Source of the DNA: AM-0621 sp964573505
GTDB taxonomy: Bacteria; Planctomycetota; Planctomycetia; Planctomycetales; Planctomycetaceae
Assembly (NCBI GenBank): GCA_964573505.1
Contig: CAZNMS010000003.1
Location: 1 to 64,000 of the forward strand
Direction of reading: 5' to 3'
Length of the DNA stretch: 64,000 nucleotides
Below the pieces are notes generated by a model. It saw nothing but the letters and a program-made list of their open reading frames with translations, was not told the origin of the DNA and did no database searches. Shown piece by piece: positions 36,201 to 51,200 of this stretch. Numbering within the stretch: the first letter of the stretch is position 1; each line of letters begins with the position of its first letter. The position numbers were made by a program, and so were the translations under genes.

Positions 36201-39200
36201 CCGTGCAACAGTCGTCTCTGCGGTCAACGGAGCGAACGGAGCGAATGCCAATACCGATTCAATCTACGGAGCGGGGCAGCTTGCCGGTCGTCGTCAAATG
36301 GCGATTCTCGCCGTGCAAGATCGACTGAGCCGCGAACTCGGCGTTGAAGTGACGTTGCTTGCGGGCGAGCAAGTCGTTGCCGCGAACTCGACCGAGATGA
36401 ATCAGACGCGCGCCTTCAAAGAGGTGCGCGCGGTCGTTGCTGTTCCCGTCAGCGTCGAGCAAGCAACGGGCACGCATCTCACGATTGGAACGCGCATCGC
36501 GGGAGAGGGCCTCAATCTCGGCTTCGCGGTCGGCCCGATCTCGATGAGCGTCAATAACGGCTACGCGGTGCTAGACGGAGACGGCGTTGCTGCAACGCGC
36601 GACTTCGCGCTGTTCACCGTCGCGGTCGATCAAACGTCGGGCACTCCGCATGACGACGGCAAGTATCACATCCTCTCTGAGTCACTGTCGGAAAACTTAC
36701 AGTTCTCAACGACGGGGCGGCTCGATGTGAATCTGCCGACGCAACTCAATCTCGGCGAACTGTCGTATGACCTCTCAGCGCCGATCCGTTTGCAGACGCC
36801 GCCTGAACTCGGATCGCTCGGCCTTTCGAATTTGTTGACGGGGCTCAGCGGCTTGCCAATTCCCGGCAACTTCCCAGCGCTCAACTTCACGCTGCCCGAT
36901 ATCCGCGCCGAGTTCACGCGATTGGGCGGCAGTTTGTCGCTCGTCTCGTTGCTGAATGATCCGACGAAGATCTTTGACGGACTCGACTTCGCACTCGGGT
37001 CGCTCGAAGACATCTTCGACAAAGTGACTGGCGCGGACTTGCCGTTCCTCGGAGACAACTTGCAGCAAGCGGCGCGGTTCATCAACGGGCTGCGCGCGGG
37101 GATTCTCAATCAACTGAAAGTGAATGTCGGCAGTCCCGATCAACTCATCGAAGACATTCAACTGGCGCTGTTTCGAGCGTTCGGGCCGAACGGGCTCAAC
37201 ATTCTGAAAGACGTCTCGCTCGACGGACTCATCAATCTCGGTGACATCCCGATTCAGTGGCGCGACCTCAACGGCAACGTGCTCGGCGATTGGATCAAGA
37301 ACGCGCAACTGCCCGACGGCTCGCTCGACTCGATTCAGTTCGGACTGCAACTCGGCGGCAAGCTTCTCAACACCGGCATTGATCTGCCGCTCGACATCGA
37401 CTTGCCCGGCTTCCAATTCAACGTCAATGGCGGCTTCGGCCTCGAAATGGATTGGGGCTTCGACTTCGGCTTCGGCATCTCGGTCAGCGACGGCTTCTAT
37501 GTCACAACGAAAGCCGACGAGAACGACCCCGAGTTCAAATTCTCCGTCGCCGCGTATCTCGACGGCACGCCGAACACTCCGGGAGTGACGACGGCGTTTG
37601 TCGGCACGGCTCAGCTTGCGTTCTTCGATGCAACGATTCGCGACAACAACCGCGCGAACGGCAAACCGAGCGGACTCGACGGCCTCTTGTCGCTCAATCT
37701 CAAAGGCAATGCCGCGCATCGGTTGACGATCAACGAACTGCAATCGCAACCGCTTGAGACGACCTTTAATCCGAACTTCGTCGTCGATGCCGGATTGAAT
37801 CTCGCGGTCTCACTCGAGACGCCCGCTGCGTCGATGATGCCGAAGCTCAAGACGGATCTCGTCGCGGACTTTGATTGGGATCTGAAGAACGGGCCGCAAG
37901 TGCCGCAGATCGACTTGCAGAACTTGCGCGTCAGCGTCGGCTCGATCGTCGCCGACTTTTTGCGACCGATCGCGCAACGCATTCAAGGCACGCTCGAGCC
38001 AATGCGCCCGTTGATCGACAAACTCACGCAAACGATTCCCGGTCTCGACCGCTTCTTGCCGGACGCGACCGTAATGGGACTCGTCAACTTGATCATGAAG
38101 GTGCAGGGCAAGCCCGCGATCAATTGGGACTTCGTCTATGCCGGCAAAGAGATGCTGCGACTCGTTGATCTCGTTGCCGCGATGCAAGCGGACGGAGAAA
38201 TCTTGCTCGGCAGTTTGACCGGAATGGGCTTACCGAATCCCCGCGCGATCGCAGCGGCGTTCGATCTGAATTCGTTGCCCGCGAACTTCCGCAACGGCTT
38301 GCTCGACATTCAGCAGAAGTCAGTCGGACGCAGTCCGGTCGGCAGCACCGAACGCTCGGGCTTCAAAACGATCGAGTATCTGCGCGACATCAATAACTGG
38401 CTGAAGATCCTGCAAGGCGGCGATGCAACACTTTTTACATACGAGATGCCGCTGCTCGGTTTCAGTTCCGGCTTCGACGTGCCAATTGCGCGCGTCGGAG
38501 TCGATCGGCTTAACTTCGGAGTCGGTGCGAAAGGCAGCTTCAATGCCGCCGTTGATCTTGCATTCGGCTACGACACTTTCGGAGCCCGCGCGGCACTCTC
38601 GTCAAAGAACCCGCTCGACTTGCTCGACGGTTTTTACGTTGCCGACTTCTCGCTGCCGCAGTTCCGCAACTTTCAAGTCGTTGCTGGAACGGGCGGCGTC
38701 GAGAAAGACGAAGCGAAGATCGACTTGAGCATCGGTTTGAATGCGGGCGCTAGTTTCGCGGTAGTTCGCGGCGGCTTGAGCGGCAGCGTCAACTTCAAGT
38801 TCGGCGCCGATCTGCAAGACATCGCAAAGTCGAAGCTCATCAAAGACGCGAACGGCAACGTCATCGGGGCGACCTACATCAGCGACGGCAAGATTCGCGG
38901 GTCCGAGTTCGACACGATGTACAACTATCAGAACGGCGGCTTCGCAAACCTCTTCAACTTGCAGGGCGAAGCGAATGCTCGCGCGAGTGCTTACGTCGAT
39001 GTCTACTACGTCCTCGATTGGGGCAACGTCTTCGATGCGACGCTCTTCAACACTCAGCTTTTCAAAGTCGATCACAAAGCTCCGCAAGTCGCTCCGACGC
39101 TCGCAACGAAAGTCGGCTCGACGCTCTACATCAACTCGGGATCGCGCGCCGGCGATCGCAAATACTTCAACACAAAAGACGGCAACGAAAAGTTCATCCT

Positions 39201-42200
39201 CAACGGCAGCGGCGGCACGGTGAATGTCGAGTTCGATGACTGGTATCAAACTTACTCGGGCATCACGCACGTCGTTGCGGATATGGGCGCGGGCAACGAC
39301 GTCTTCGATGCAAGCCGTCTCAATGGAGTGACGGTCAACGTCACCGGCGGCGCGGGCAAAGACCGACTCTTCACCGGCAGCGCGGGCGGCACGCTCGACG
39401 GCGGCGCGGGCAAAGACGTGCTGACGGGCAAAGACGGTCCCGATGTGCTCATTGGCGGCGACGACAACGACCGCATCACTGCCGGTGACGGCAACGACAG
39501 TATTGATGCCGGAGCGGGAGACGATCGCATCGTCGCGGGTGCCGGAAATGACTCGGTCACTGCCGGTGACGGAGCAGATCGCATCACCGGCGACGCGGGC
39601 AACGATTCAATCGATGCCGGAGCCGGCGATGATCGCGTCACTGCCGGAGACGGGGATGACACAATTCTTGCAGGTAGCGGAAATGACATCGTCTCGGGCG
39701 ATCTCGGCAACGATGCGATAGGGGGCGGCGACGGCGATGACCGCATTACGGGCAACGACGGCAACGACATCTTGTCCGGCGGCAGCGGCGTTGATCGGAT
39801 CGAGGGCCAAAACGGCAACGACATGCTCGACGGAGGCGACGGCAATGACGCGCTCGACGGAGACGCGGGCGACGATTCGATCTTCGGCGGTGCGGGTTCG
39901 GATCTCATCAATGCCGATGCCGGCAACGATCTCGTTGATGCCGGTGCTGACGATGACCGCATCAACGGCAGCGACGGCGACGACTCATTGAGTGGCGGCA
40001 GCGGAGCCGACTGGATCGAAGCCGGTCGCGGCAACGATCAATTGTCGGGCAACGGCGGCAATGACTTGCTCGTCGCGGGTATCGGCAACGACGTGCTCGA
40101 CGGCGGCAGTGACGACGATCATCTGCTGACCGGTGACGGAGACGATACGGCGCGCGGCGGTGACGGAGCGGACTCGCTCAGCGGCACGAAAGGCAACGAC
40201 GTTCTCTCCGGTGACGGCGGCAACGACACCATTGAAGGCGATGCCGGCAACGACTGGATCGACGGCGGCGACGGCGATGATCAACTCAGTGATTCAGCGG
40301 GCAACGACACTCTCGGCGGCGGTCGCGGCAACGATGCCGTCAACGGAGCGCAGGGCGACGACGTCTACTTCTTCGTCAACAACTGGGGCGACGATCTGCT
40401 GTCGGACTTCAGCGGCTTCACAACGTTCGACTTCAGCGCGGTCGCAACTCCGACGGTCAGCAACATCACTCCCGCATTCAATGAGGTCGTAAGCAGTAGC
40501 GGTGATCGAGCTCGCTTGAGCAACTCGCCGGTCGTCAGTCTCGTGCTCGGCAGCGGCAACGATTCGCTCTTCGTGCGCGATCATCTCAATCGCGCGTTCA
40601 ACGTTCGCGATGTCGGCGGCAACGACACTTACGAACTCACTCTCGGACAACCGACGGCGGCGCGCAGCGTTGCGATCGACGATCAATCCGGCGGCAACGC
40701 GCTCCGCATCGAGCAGATCGCGGCGACCGCGCCACTCGGCATCAGCTCTCAATTACTGACGAACGGCAAAGAGTCGGTCACGTTCAGCAATACGTTCCGC
40801 ACGCTCGATGTCTTCGGCAGCGGAGCCCGCTTTGACGGCTCAGCCGTTGATGCACTCGGCGGCGGTCTCGTCATCGCAGCGATCCCCGGCGCGACGCAGA
40901 TCAACGTGCCGTATGAGTTCCGAGCAACGGGCTCGTCGATTGATCTGCAAGCACCGCTCAGCGCGCCGGCAATCACGCTCGAATCGTTCGCGACTCTCGA
41001 CATTGATCAGCGACTCAACGCGAAGCAGAACGGCTATATCGACGCTCGCGTCTACGGTGACAGCAGCAACATTCTGCTCAACGAAACGCTCACGGTGAGT
41101 GCCGGAGCCGATTTAAACGGCGGCGGTGCCGGATGGATGCGACTCACTGCACCGGACGGTTCGATCTCGCCGCGCTTCGGCACGTCGATCATTGGCACGA
41201 GCAGCACGCTCATGCTCACTGCCGGCGGTTCTGCCGGTGCGTCACATGAGCCGCTCGAGACCCGCGTTGCGCGACTGCATGCCGTCACATCGCTCGGCGG
41301 CAGCGGTTCGGTCATTGTGCATGAAGCCGACGATCTCGCGCTGACCGCGCAGGGACATTTCAGTCCGACAAACAACAATGGGCTCGTCATCAACCCGAGC
41401 TATCAATGGCTCGCCGCTGCCAATTGGGACAACTCGCTCTCGGATGATTGGCGCGACGAACTCGTTGACGGCATCGACCGCTTCGCCGTCGCAACGGGCA
41501 ACGGTTCGATCGACATCTCGCTCGCGGCACCGGGATCAGTGCTCACTCTGACCGACGCGGAAGTCATCGCACGACGGAACGGCGACGACATCGCGCTGAC
41601 CGCTGACGACTTCGAGTTCGTCTCCGGCGAGAACCGCATCAACGGAACCGGCGAACTCAACATCCGCGCGACGACGGACGCGCAGAGCTATCGCATCGGC
41701 TCTGCTGCCGAGCACAGCGCGGGCAGCGATCTCACTCCGCTGCAGCGCGATGAGTTCGTTGATCTCGGAGTTCGAGACTTCGCAGCGATTGGCGACAACT
41801 TCGAGCACGTTGCGATCGGTCATCGCTCGTCCGCGAACACAATGCTCATCGGCGACGTTTCAGATGCGCCGACGCTCAAGTCGACGAGCACTCCGCGCTC
41901 GGATGCGGCGGCGCTACGCAACTCAACGACGTTCTTCGCCAACACAATCACTGTTGCGGGCGTCGTTCAAGCTCCCATTGATCGAGTCGCGTTCAACGCG
42001 TTCCGCGCTGAGATTCAAAACAAGAATTTGCATCTGCCGCTCGGAGCACCGGACTCGGGAGTCAGCGGTCGCGAAGTGGCGTTCAATCTCAATGAGCAAC
42101 TGCTCGTCACCGGCTTCGTCAACGGTTCGCAACTCGTCGACATCGACATCACTGATTCAACGGGCAACGGCGGCTTCTATAGCCCGACCGGCCGCGCGAT

Positions 42201-45200
42201 CAGCTTGCGCGTCGACAACGCCGGCAGCATCACCGGCACGCAGTCCGGCAGCCGAGTCGACATCGACACCAATGCGGAAATCGAGATTGCCGGAGTGCTC
42301 GAAGTGAAGGGCGCGAACTCGCAGCTCGACGCGTATGCCGGCAGCAAGCTCACCGTCGTTGCAGCGGGACTCGTTGTCGGTCGCGATACGAACGACGTGC
42401 TGAGTCTCCGCGCCGGCGAACTCGTCTCGATCATGCCGGGCAGCGCGGTCACTGCCGGTGCCGCTTTCAACAATTCGAGCGGCAAACCGGTGCCTTACAA
42501 AACCGCTGAAGGAGCCGACGTCATCATCAACTCGCCGCATGAGCTACTCATCGGCGGTTCGGTCACTTCGTCAGACGGCATGACGCTCGGTGCCGGTACT
42601 CCGCGCTTCAATCATCGCGACTACTTCCAATCAATCGCGGTCGCCGATCCGAATCATCCGCTGCTCACTCAAACGCAGTACGCCTTCTTGCTGACGGGCA
42701 CGCTGACAACGCTCGCTGATAACTCATTGCTCGCACTCGACTCAGCGAGCGACGTCATCATTCGCGGCAACATCAACGTGCTCGGAGCGAACTCTGATCT
42801 GCGCTTGCAGTCCGATCGCTTCGTTTATGTCGAAGGCTTTTTGGATGTCCGCGACGATCTGCAAATTCTCGGAGCAGCAACGACCGACGGGCGTTTGCTC
42901 AATCGCTCGAATCCGCGCTTAGGCAGCAGCGTCTACGTGCATGCGACCGCGAACGTCGTCACTCGCGATGCCGGTAGCAGCATCGACATCAAAGGCGGGC
43001 AAGATGTTGACCTCTTCGGCACGGTCGTCTCCGGCGGGACGATCACTGCGAGCGGCGTCGACTTCACCGGTCCGAGTTCCTCATTGAGCGTCACTGCCGG
43101 GCAGCAAGTCTTTGTCGATACCGGCTTGCTCGCATCGGGCACGATCACACTCAACGGCGGCATCGCGGGCGTCACTGCCGCAGAAGCCGCCGCACTCGCG
43201 ACTCCGGCAACGGAGCATCTCGGCGTCTACATCAGCACGGCGGGCGGAGCGACAACGCGCGGCTTGACGACCGACGGCAGCGGCGGCGGCGTCACGATCA
43301 CGAGCAAGAGCGACATTGAATTGCTCGGCAACATCACTGCCGGTGCCGACGTCCGTCAGAGCTTTGACAGCAAAGGAAAGTTTCTCGGTCAGAGTTTCAC
43401 ATACTCGACCGAACCCGCGCGCATCACGATCGACACTGACGGGCAAGCTTTCATCGGGGGGCACACTCTCAACAAAGCCGGCCAACTGGTGACAACGGGC
43501 ACCTATCTCCGCGCCGCGCAGGCGATCGACATCAATGGCGATCAGCACGAGTCCCGCAAAGCACTCATCGTGCATGCGGCGAGCGAGCTGACCGTCAACG
43601 ACCCGAACGGCGAGATCACTCTCTCATCGGGACAAGAGGCCGAGATTCTCGGGATGTTCGTCGCAGGCGGACGCATCGACGCGCAGTACGACCCGCAGGG
43701 TAATTATCTCGGTCGAGTCCCCGTCTACTTTGACGGCGATTCAACGATCACTCTCAAAGCCGGCGGGCAGCTCGAGATCGGACAAGATGTCGTCGCGGGC
43801 AAGACGATCAACGTCATCGGCGGCAGCGGCATCGCGGGCGATACGACGGGACTCGTCATTCAAGGCTCGGGCCGCTTGCTCACGAATCGCCCCAATAGCG
43901 CGATCAACTTTACGGCTCCCGGCACAATCAATCTGCTGCCGCCCGGTCATATCAACGAGATCGAAGCAACCGGCTTCATCCCGACTGCGAACGGAGTGCT
44001 GACTCAAGACGTGACGCTCGTCATTGAAGTTGATCGAGTCGACTTTGCTTATCGCGGCACGGCGACGCTGACGGCCGCTGCGACTGCCGACAACAAAGGC
44101 ATCGCCGATCTGCGTGACGACATTCAACGCGCACTGAGTAACGGCAATTACATCGTCACTCGTTCGAACAACGCCGCTCATCCGCTCGGCTCTGCTTTCA
44201 CCGAACTGGCCGACGATCCGACATCAGCGGGACTCGTCGATCCCGACATCACGGTGAAACTGCATAACGGCAAGTACGTCTTTGCGAGCCCCTATCGGCT
44301 GCAAATGCTCGATAGCTCAAGCAACGCGCACTTGCTCGGCTTCTACTTCCCGACGAGCACCCTGCATTCGAATCGCGTCTATGCAATCGACGCTCCGCAA
44401 CCCGGCTCCGTCATCAACTTCGGCGACCCGAACAGCAGCAGCGGCAAAGCGATCATCGGCGGCAAAGTGCGGGCGTATTCGGCGATCAACGTGCCGGGCA
44501 CGGGCCTCAATGTTCCGGCGGGGCTCGATCTCGGAGTGACCGGAGTGCTCGAAACGATCAACGGCTCGATCAATCTCTATCTCGGTGCCGACGGGATCAT
44601 CAAAGGCGAACTCATTGCGGGGGGTAATGGTTCTGACATCAAGCTGACCGCTGATAACTCGCTGACGATTCGCGGTCATCTGACGGCTGCCGATCAGATC
44701 GTGCTGACTGGCGGTCGCACGCAATCTGCGGGGCACGTTGACTTGCTGATCGAGCCGACAGCGCAGCTTCGCTCGAACGGCGGCGGCGGTTCGATCGAAC
44801 TCAATGCACAGAACGATCTCATCGTCGACGGCATCGTCGGCCCGAACAGCACCGCTCTACGACTCGTCGCGCTGCAATCGTCGGACGGCAAACTGCTCGT
44901 CACAAAGAGCGCCGGGCAAGTGCTTGCTGACGCACCGCTCGTGCTGAAAGGCGACGTCGTCGACATTCAAGGCGTCGTGCGGCAAACGAAGTCAGCAAGC
45001 GATCTCGGTGCGCTGCCGCAGTACGCCGCGACGAATTACTCCGGCTTCGCGGCCGTCATCGACGGTCGCACGAGCACGACGATTACCGGCGACTTGCAGA
45101 CGGTCGGCTCGCTGCGCATCGACGCTGACGGCGACATCGACATCTACAACACAACGGTCGCGAATGTCGGAGACGGCAGCCGCTTAGTGCTGACCGGCGG

Positions 45201-48200
45201 CAACATCACATTCGGTCGAGACGCGATCGACGCTGACGGAAAGGCATTCCGACAAGGCGCGATTCTGACCGCACGCGATGAGATCTCGATCGACGTTTCG
45301 GGCACCGTCGACATCGGCTCGGGCATCAAGCTCGCAACGCCCGACGAGCACAGCAAAGTCAGCATCAGCGCGGGTGCGATCAACATCGCGGGCTCCGTCT
45401 TTGCCGGAGCGAATCTCGACGGCGAGTGGACGGGCACCGGAGCCGATCTGACTCTCGCTGCGTCGCGCAGCATCCGCTTCGGCGGCACGGGACTCGATGC
45501 AAACGGTCAATCAATCGCCGTCGGCGGCAACGCAAAGGCAACGGGGACACTCTCGATCGTTCAACCGACTTCTCAATCGTCTGCATCCGCATCGCCGACA
45601 TCGTCTGCTTCCCCCGCGCCGCAACTCACAATCGACGCTCGAAGCGCGCTCCGCGTCAGCAGCACCGGCGACGGCAAACTGCTCGCAACCGCGCCCGGCT
45701 CAATCAACATCGACGTTGCGCGAGACGTTCAAATCTTCGGGACGCTCGAAGCGACTGCTCTCGGCGACGACATCTCGCTGACGTCCGGCGAACTCATTCT
45801 CATCGACGGCTTCGTCAAAGCTGCCGATCAACTCGGCGTCAGCGGCGGTACGGACGAGACCGGCGTCAGCCTCATGCTCAATCCGCTGATCTTGCTGACG
45901 AACGCCGACGGAGAACTCATCAACTCATCCGGTGCGCCGCTCGGTGCGAATGAAGATCCCGTGCGCGTCAGCGGCGGAGTGCTCACAACGGGCCCCGGCG
46001 GCGACATCACTCTTGCAGGCGATCAAGCACTCGCGATCAACGGCAACGTCGGGCAACCGCGTTCGAGCAGTGGAGTTCTTATTACCGACACTGATTCGGT
46101 CACCGTCACAAAGGCCGGTCACTTCGCGGTGCTCGGCCGCGTCGAAGCGACGAACTCCATTCGAGTGAACGCGACCGACATCACGCTCGGGCAAGATGCG
46201 GTTCTCAAGACGCGCGGCATCGACGGCGAGATTGATCTTCGGGCGGCGAACAACTTGATCGTCTCTGCCGGCCAATCGAATACCGAACCCGCACTCATCG
46301 AATCAGCGCAGCAAGTTCATTTGCTCGGCAACGTCGTCTCCTTTGCGGGAGAAGCGTTCGCGCACGCTGACGACGGACGAGTCCTCATCAACGCGGTCAG
46401 CAACGTCACGATCTACGGCGACGTCACGGCGACGAGTGCTCTCAACATCAACTCGGGCGTCGCCGCCAATTGGACCGACGAGCAACTCTTCGGAGTCATT
46501 CGCGTTGCCGATCTTGTCGGCGGAGATGTGCTCGTTGTCGGTGCGCTCACGAGCATCGACGGAGCCTCTCAAATTCAAGCCGGTCGCAATGTGAACGTTG
46601 AAGGCGCGGCGGCCGTTGCCGGAGCGACCGTCAGTCGACCGCGACCCGTCATCGTGCAGACCCCGCAAACGATTCAAGTCGTGACCGGAAGTCGGCAAGT
46701 CGTCGACGGCACGATCTATGTCCCCGTCGTGACCTATGTCACAACAACTGTCACCGAGCAAGTCGGCACCGAAGAAGTCCGCATCGGCAGCTACTTCAAC
46801 ACCGCCGATATCTCCCTCAATCCGCAAGGCTATTACTATCTCGGCGCAATCAACGGAGGCTCCTTATTGGATTACTACCGGAATTATTTCGTCGAAGGTA
46901 TTGACTACTTTAATTCGTCTATTGACTGGTCCAACGTCGCTCCGCCCGCAGAGGGAACCGTTTTCGGCGCCCTCAACGACGCGCAGCGTAATCTCGTGCT
47001 GGGACAGCTCGGCTATAGCGAGTATTACTACTCGTCTTACGCCAACTTGCAGACACATCAGACGATCAATGGCATCCCGACTGTTACTCCGTGGTACCCG
47101 AGTTGGCTCAATGCACCCACTGTTCCTGTGAATTTCAATCTTCCCGGCTTCGACAACAAATTGATTCTCGTTCCAGAGGGGTCGCAGCTCGATGTCCTGC
47201 GATTGGTGTCTCAAGGCGAACCGACAAAGCATACCGCAGTCGTCGGCAGATATCGTGACAAGGCGGTTGTCAGCTACACGCAGGACCGGTCGCATTATAT
47301 GTCCGACACTTCGCGATCACTTCAGTATGACCCATATTCACGCAATGCTGACGCAAATGGATACGTCTACAAGGAACTGCCAACAACTGATTTCGACAAT
47401 TCCAGCACTCGTTTCGCGGTGAATTATTCTGGCGGCGGCCAGCGAGAGTTTGAGATTAATAATCGCATTGCTCCCGGCGTCCGCAACGTCCAACTGAACC
47501 GTGTTCCCGACTGGGTATCATCGCCCGAGCGCACTGAAGGCACCGATCAACTCGGTACGACGATCTACGCGCCCGACGGCTACGCCGCTCCGGACACTTA
47601 TCTCGATAACTGGGACATCACGGGTTCGCATCCCGGACAACTCGTTGGCATTGATCCTCTCGGCGTCTTTCACCCGACGACGTACACACTCTCGACTGGT
47701 ACCGCGAACGCAGGAGGCGCCATCGAACTCGCGTTTCAACCTTGGGGCGCGAATGAGATCCATTACTCAAACGACTCTTCCAAACAGCATGCAGCATGGA
47801 TCGAGAACGCCGTGCAGCAGCAGCGTGTCGATGTCGTTGCGAATGATGAGCATGTTTGGATCGGCGCTCTCCGCTTCACGACATTCGCATGGACTTTTCA
47901 GAATCTTGGAGGCGGTGCGTTCTTCATCAATCAAGACGGCATGCCATACACACATTGGGGTGAGGGCGAACCAAATAATCTGGGCGGTAATGAAATTGGT
48001 GTTGAATTCCGTCCCAATGGCGATTGGAACGACTGGGTTGCTAGCAACCTACTGAAGTATGTCTATCAGACGAACTCGTATTGGGAGTCCGCGCCGATCT
48101 ACGAGACCTTCTATGACGGCGGCGGCAATTGGCGCAACGATTGGAAGACGATCACCGACAAGCGGACGACTTACCGCTTCCAAATGGTGACGAACGCGCA

Positions 48201-51200
48201 TGACATCTACGGCCTGCGCCCGAAGTTCGAGACGTTCGAAGTCACGACAAAGAACGTTGCCTCAAAGGCCGAAACTCAATGGCGCACTGAGCCCATTTAC
48301 GAAGATCAAACGATTCTCGTCACACAACGCGTCTATGAAGCCGCATCTGCCGCTCCTGCAGCGTCCTTCAGCGGCGACTCGATCGCCGCGCGGACTGACA
48401 TCACTCTCGCTGCCGGGCAAGACGCCGTGATCAGCGGCGTGCTGCGAGCGTCCGGGACCGATAGCACGATCAACGTCACTGCCGGACGCGATGCGATCAT
48501 TCGCGGAGTCGTCCCAAACGGCGCAGCGCTCGGCACGTTGCCGGCTACTGCCGAACTGCTTGCCGACGGAGCGATCACAGTTAGTGCGGCTCGCGATGTA
48601 ACACTCAATACATCGAGCTTGTTGCGCGTCGATGCCGACGGCACCGCAGAGACTCGCAGCGACATCACTCTTAATGCCGGTCGCGATCTCGCGATGAACG
48701 GCCCGCTCGAAGCACTCGGTGCGATTACCGGAACTGCCGGTCGCAACCTGCGCGTGACCGATCAACTCAGCGGCCCGAACTCAGTAGCGGCAACAAACAT
48801 TGATCTGCGCGCCGGTCGTTCCGGCACCGGCAACATCACCGGCACGATCGACACCGTGCTCAACGCGAGCAGCAGCATCGCGCTGCACGCAGGCACGACG
48901 AGCGGCAATTTGCAGTTCGTGAATTCGGACGTTTCAGCTTCGTCGACCGGCTCAGTCTCGCTCGTCGCAACCGGCGGCGCGCTCAACATGCTCGGCGGCA
49001 ACATTAAGTCGCAGCGCCTCAACGCAACGTTCCGCGACGGCTTCACCGCGAACACAACTGCTGCCGAGTACGACTTGCAGGCGCTCGGCGTCGGCAATGT
49101 CGATCTCACAAACTTCGGCAACGTCGAATTCGTGAGCCCGCTCGTTGTCGACGGCAACGTCTCGCTGACGAACTTCGGCAATGTGACTTTGCCGAGCGTC
49201 ACAACGACCGGCTCTGCCGCCTCTCACAACGTCGCGATCACGACTCGACCGGCAGCATTCGGAGCGGGTCATCTCGCGCTCGGTCACTTCAGCGCGAATG
49301 GCAATGCGGCGATCAATGTCAGCGGCACCTTCACCCGCACGCAGTCATCTGCTGTCCGCGCCAACGCAGTCACGCTCAGCGCCGCGAACAGCAGTCTCGA
49401 TCTGACGACCGACATCACGAGCCTCGTTTATCAGACGCGCGGCAGCGGCAACCTCTCGATCAACAACGTCGGCTCGCGTGCTCTGACGGTTGATCTCAGC
49501 GTGCTCGACGGAGCAATGACGGTCGTCACTGCCGGAGCGTTGAACGTCGTCAAAGCGCTCGGCCTCACAAACCGAGACGCGAACGACATCGCTCTCAGCG
49601 CGAGCGGCGACATGCAACTCGGTCTCGTCAATGCGGGCGTCTATGCCGCAAGCAACGACGACGCGAGAGCAATCCGCTTGCAGTACCTCAGTGCCGCGCT
49701 GCGTGCTGCCGGAGTGCTCGGTGCGAACACTCCCGATCTCACTCCCGCGACCTATGCGACGCTCGACCGAGCAGCAGCAAGAACTGCGCTCATCAATGCG
49801 ATCTCGGCGAACGACGTCAGCAACGCGCTCACTCCCGAACAAGAGGCGGCTGAAGCCGATAGGCAACTCGACTTGCAGCACACTCTGACGTCGCACGGCG
49901 ACATCACGCTGACTTCCGGCGGCCTCATTAGCGAACTCAGCAACGCAAGCTTTGCCGCTGACTCTGCGGTCGATCTCATCGCCGACGCGTTGACCGTCAC
50001 AACGGTCGGCGGCTTCAGCGGTCTCGAAGTCGCGCTGAACTCGGCAAGCGTCGCTGCAACCTCAAGCGGCAGCATCGAACTCATCGACTCAGACGGCATC
50101 GGAAATCCGCTTGCCGGACTGACCGTCTCGCGAGCAACAACTCCGAACGGCTCAATCACGATCGACACTCCGGGCAGTCTCGATGTCGGATTTATTACAG
50201 CGGGCGGAGCCGGCTCGAATTTGACGATGACCGCGCACGGCGGGCGACTCACTCTGCAACCCGTCAGCGGCAACGCGACTCCGGTCACTGCGGGCAGCGG
50301 CCTCTTCCTCACATCGGGCGAGAACATCGACATCAAGTCGGGCTTCAGTGCTCCCGACTCAATCAGTCTCGTCGCCTTCAACGACGTCATCGCGCCCGGC
50401 ACGCTCTCGCTGACCGTCAATCAAAACATCCGACTCGAAACCGGAGCGTCACTCGTTCTGCCCGGCACGTTCCGCGCGAACGGCGACGTCACGCTCATCT
50501 CGAACGCGGGCAACGTCAGTGTCACCGGCACGATCGGCGGCAACGGCGGCAGCCTCAGCAGTCTCGCGATCATCGCTCGCGGCAATCGCGTCGAGTCCGG
50601 AGCGTTTCGCGGTCAGTTCCAATTCCGCTCGCTCGTCAACGGGCAGACTTATTACGGCTCGCTGCCCGATGTGACGCGCGAGAACGTCGTCCGCGACAGC
50701 AACGGCAACATCGTCGCGCGACCGCTCTCGTTGAAACTGACGCCCTATCAAACGATGCAGACAACGGGCGTCAAAGATCCCGTCACCGGTCTTGAGTTCT
50801 ACCGCGATCCCGCAACCGGAGTTCGCTACTACCGCCGCGCCGAAGATCAGCGACTCTTTAGTTGGCAGCTACCGAACGGCCTCTATCCGTTCTCCGGCAT
50901 CAATCTGCTGTCGGGCGGGGCGAGTAACTTCTATTCCACTACCGAGAACCCCGATGTCGGCACGCTCTATCTCGGTGCCGACTTCTCGGTCCCGATCGCC
51001 CGCAGCAACGTGACCGCGCTCGATAAGAGCTACACCGAGATCTTCGACGCCGCGATCAAAGCCCGCGTCGTGCCCGAGACTTACGGCAGCGTCGACGACG
51101 GGCGCTCGTCCGGTGCGACGGTCGACATCACAACCGCCTCGATCAGCTCCGTAACGAATAGCCTCGCGATGCAAGCGCAGGGTCAAGTCGCACTCGGCAG

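Noticed and set aside
39286..40370. CRISPR-like appearance of the regular repeats in the RTX block
   Set aside because: The periodicity is nine codons within an open frame and there are no conserved direct repeats with unique spacers; it encodes calcium-binding nonapeptides.
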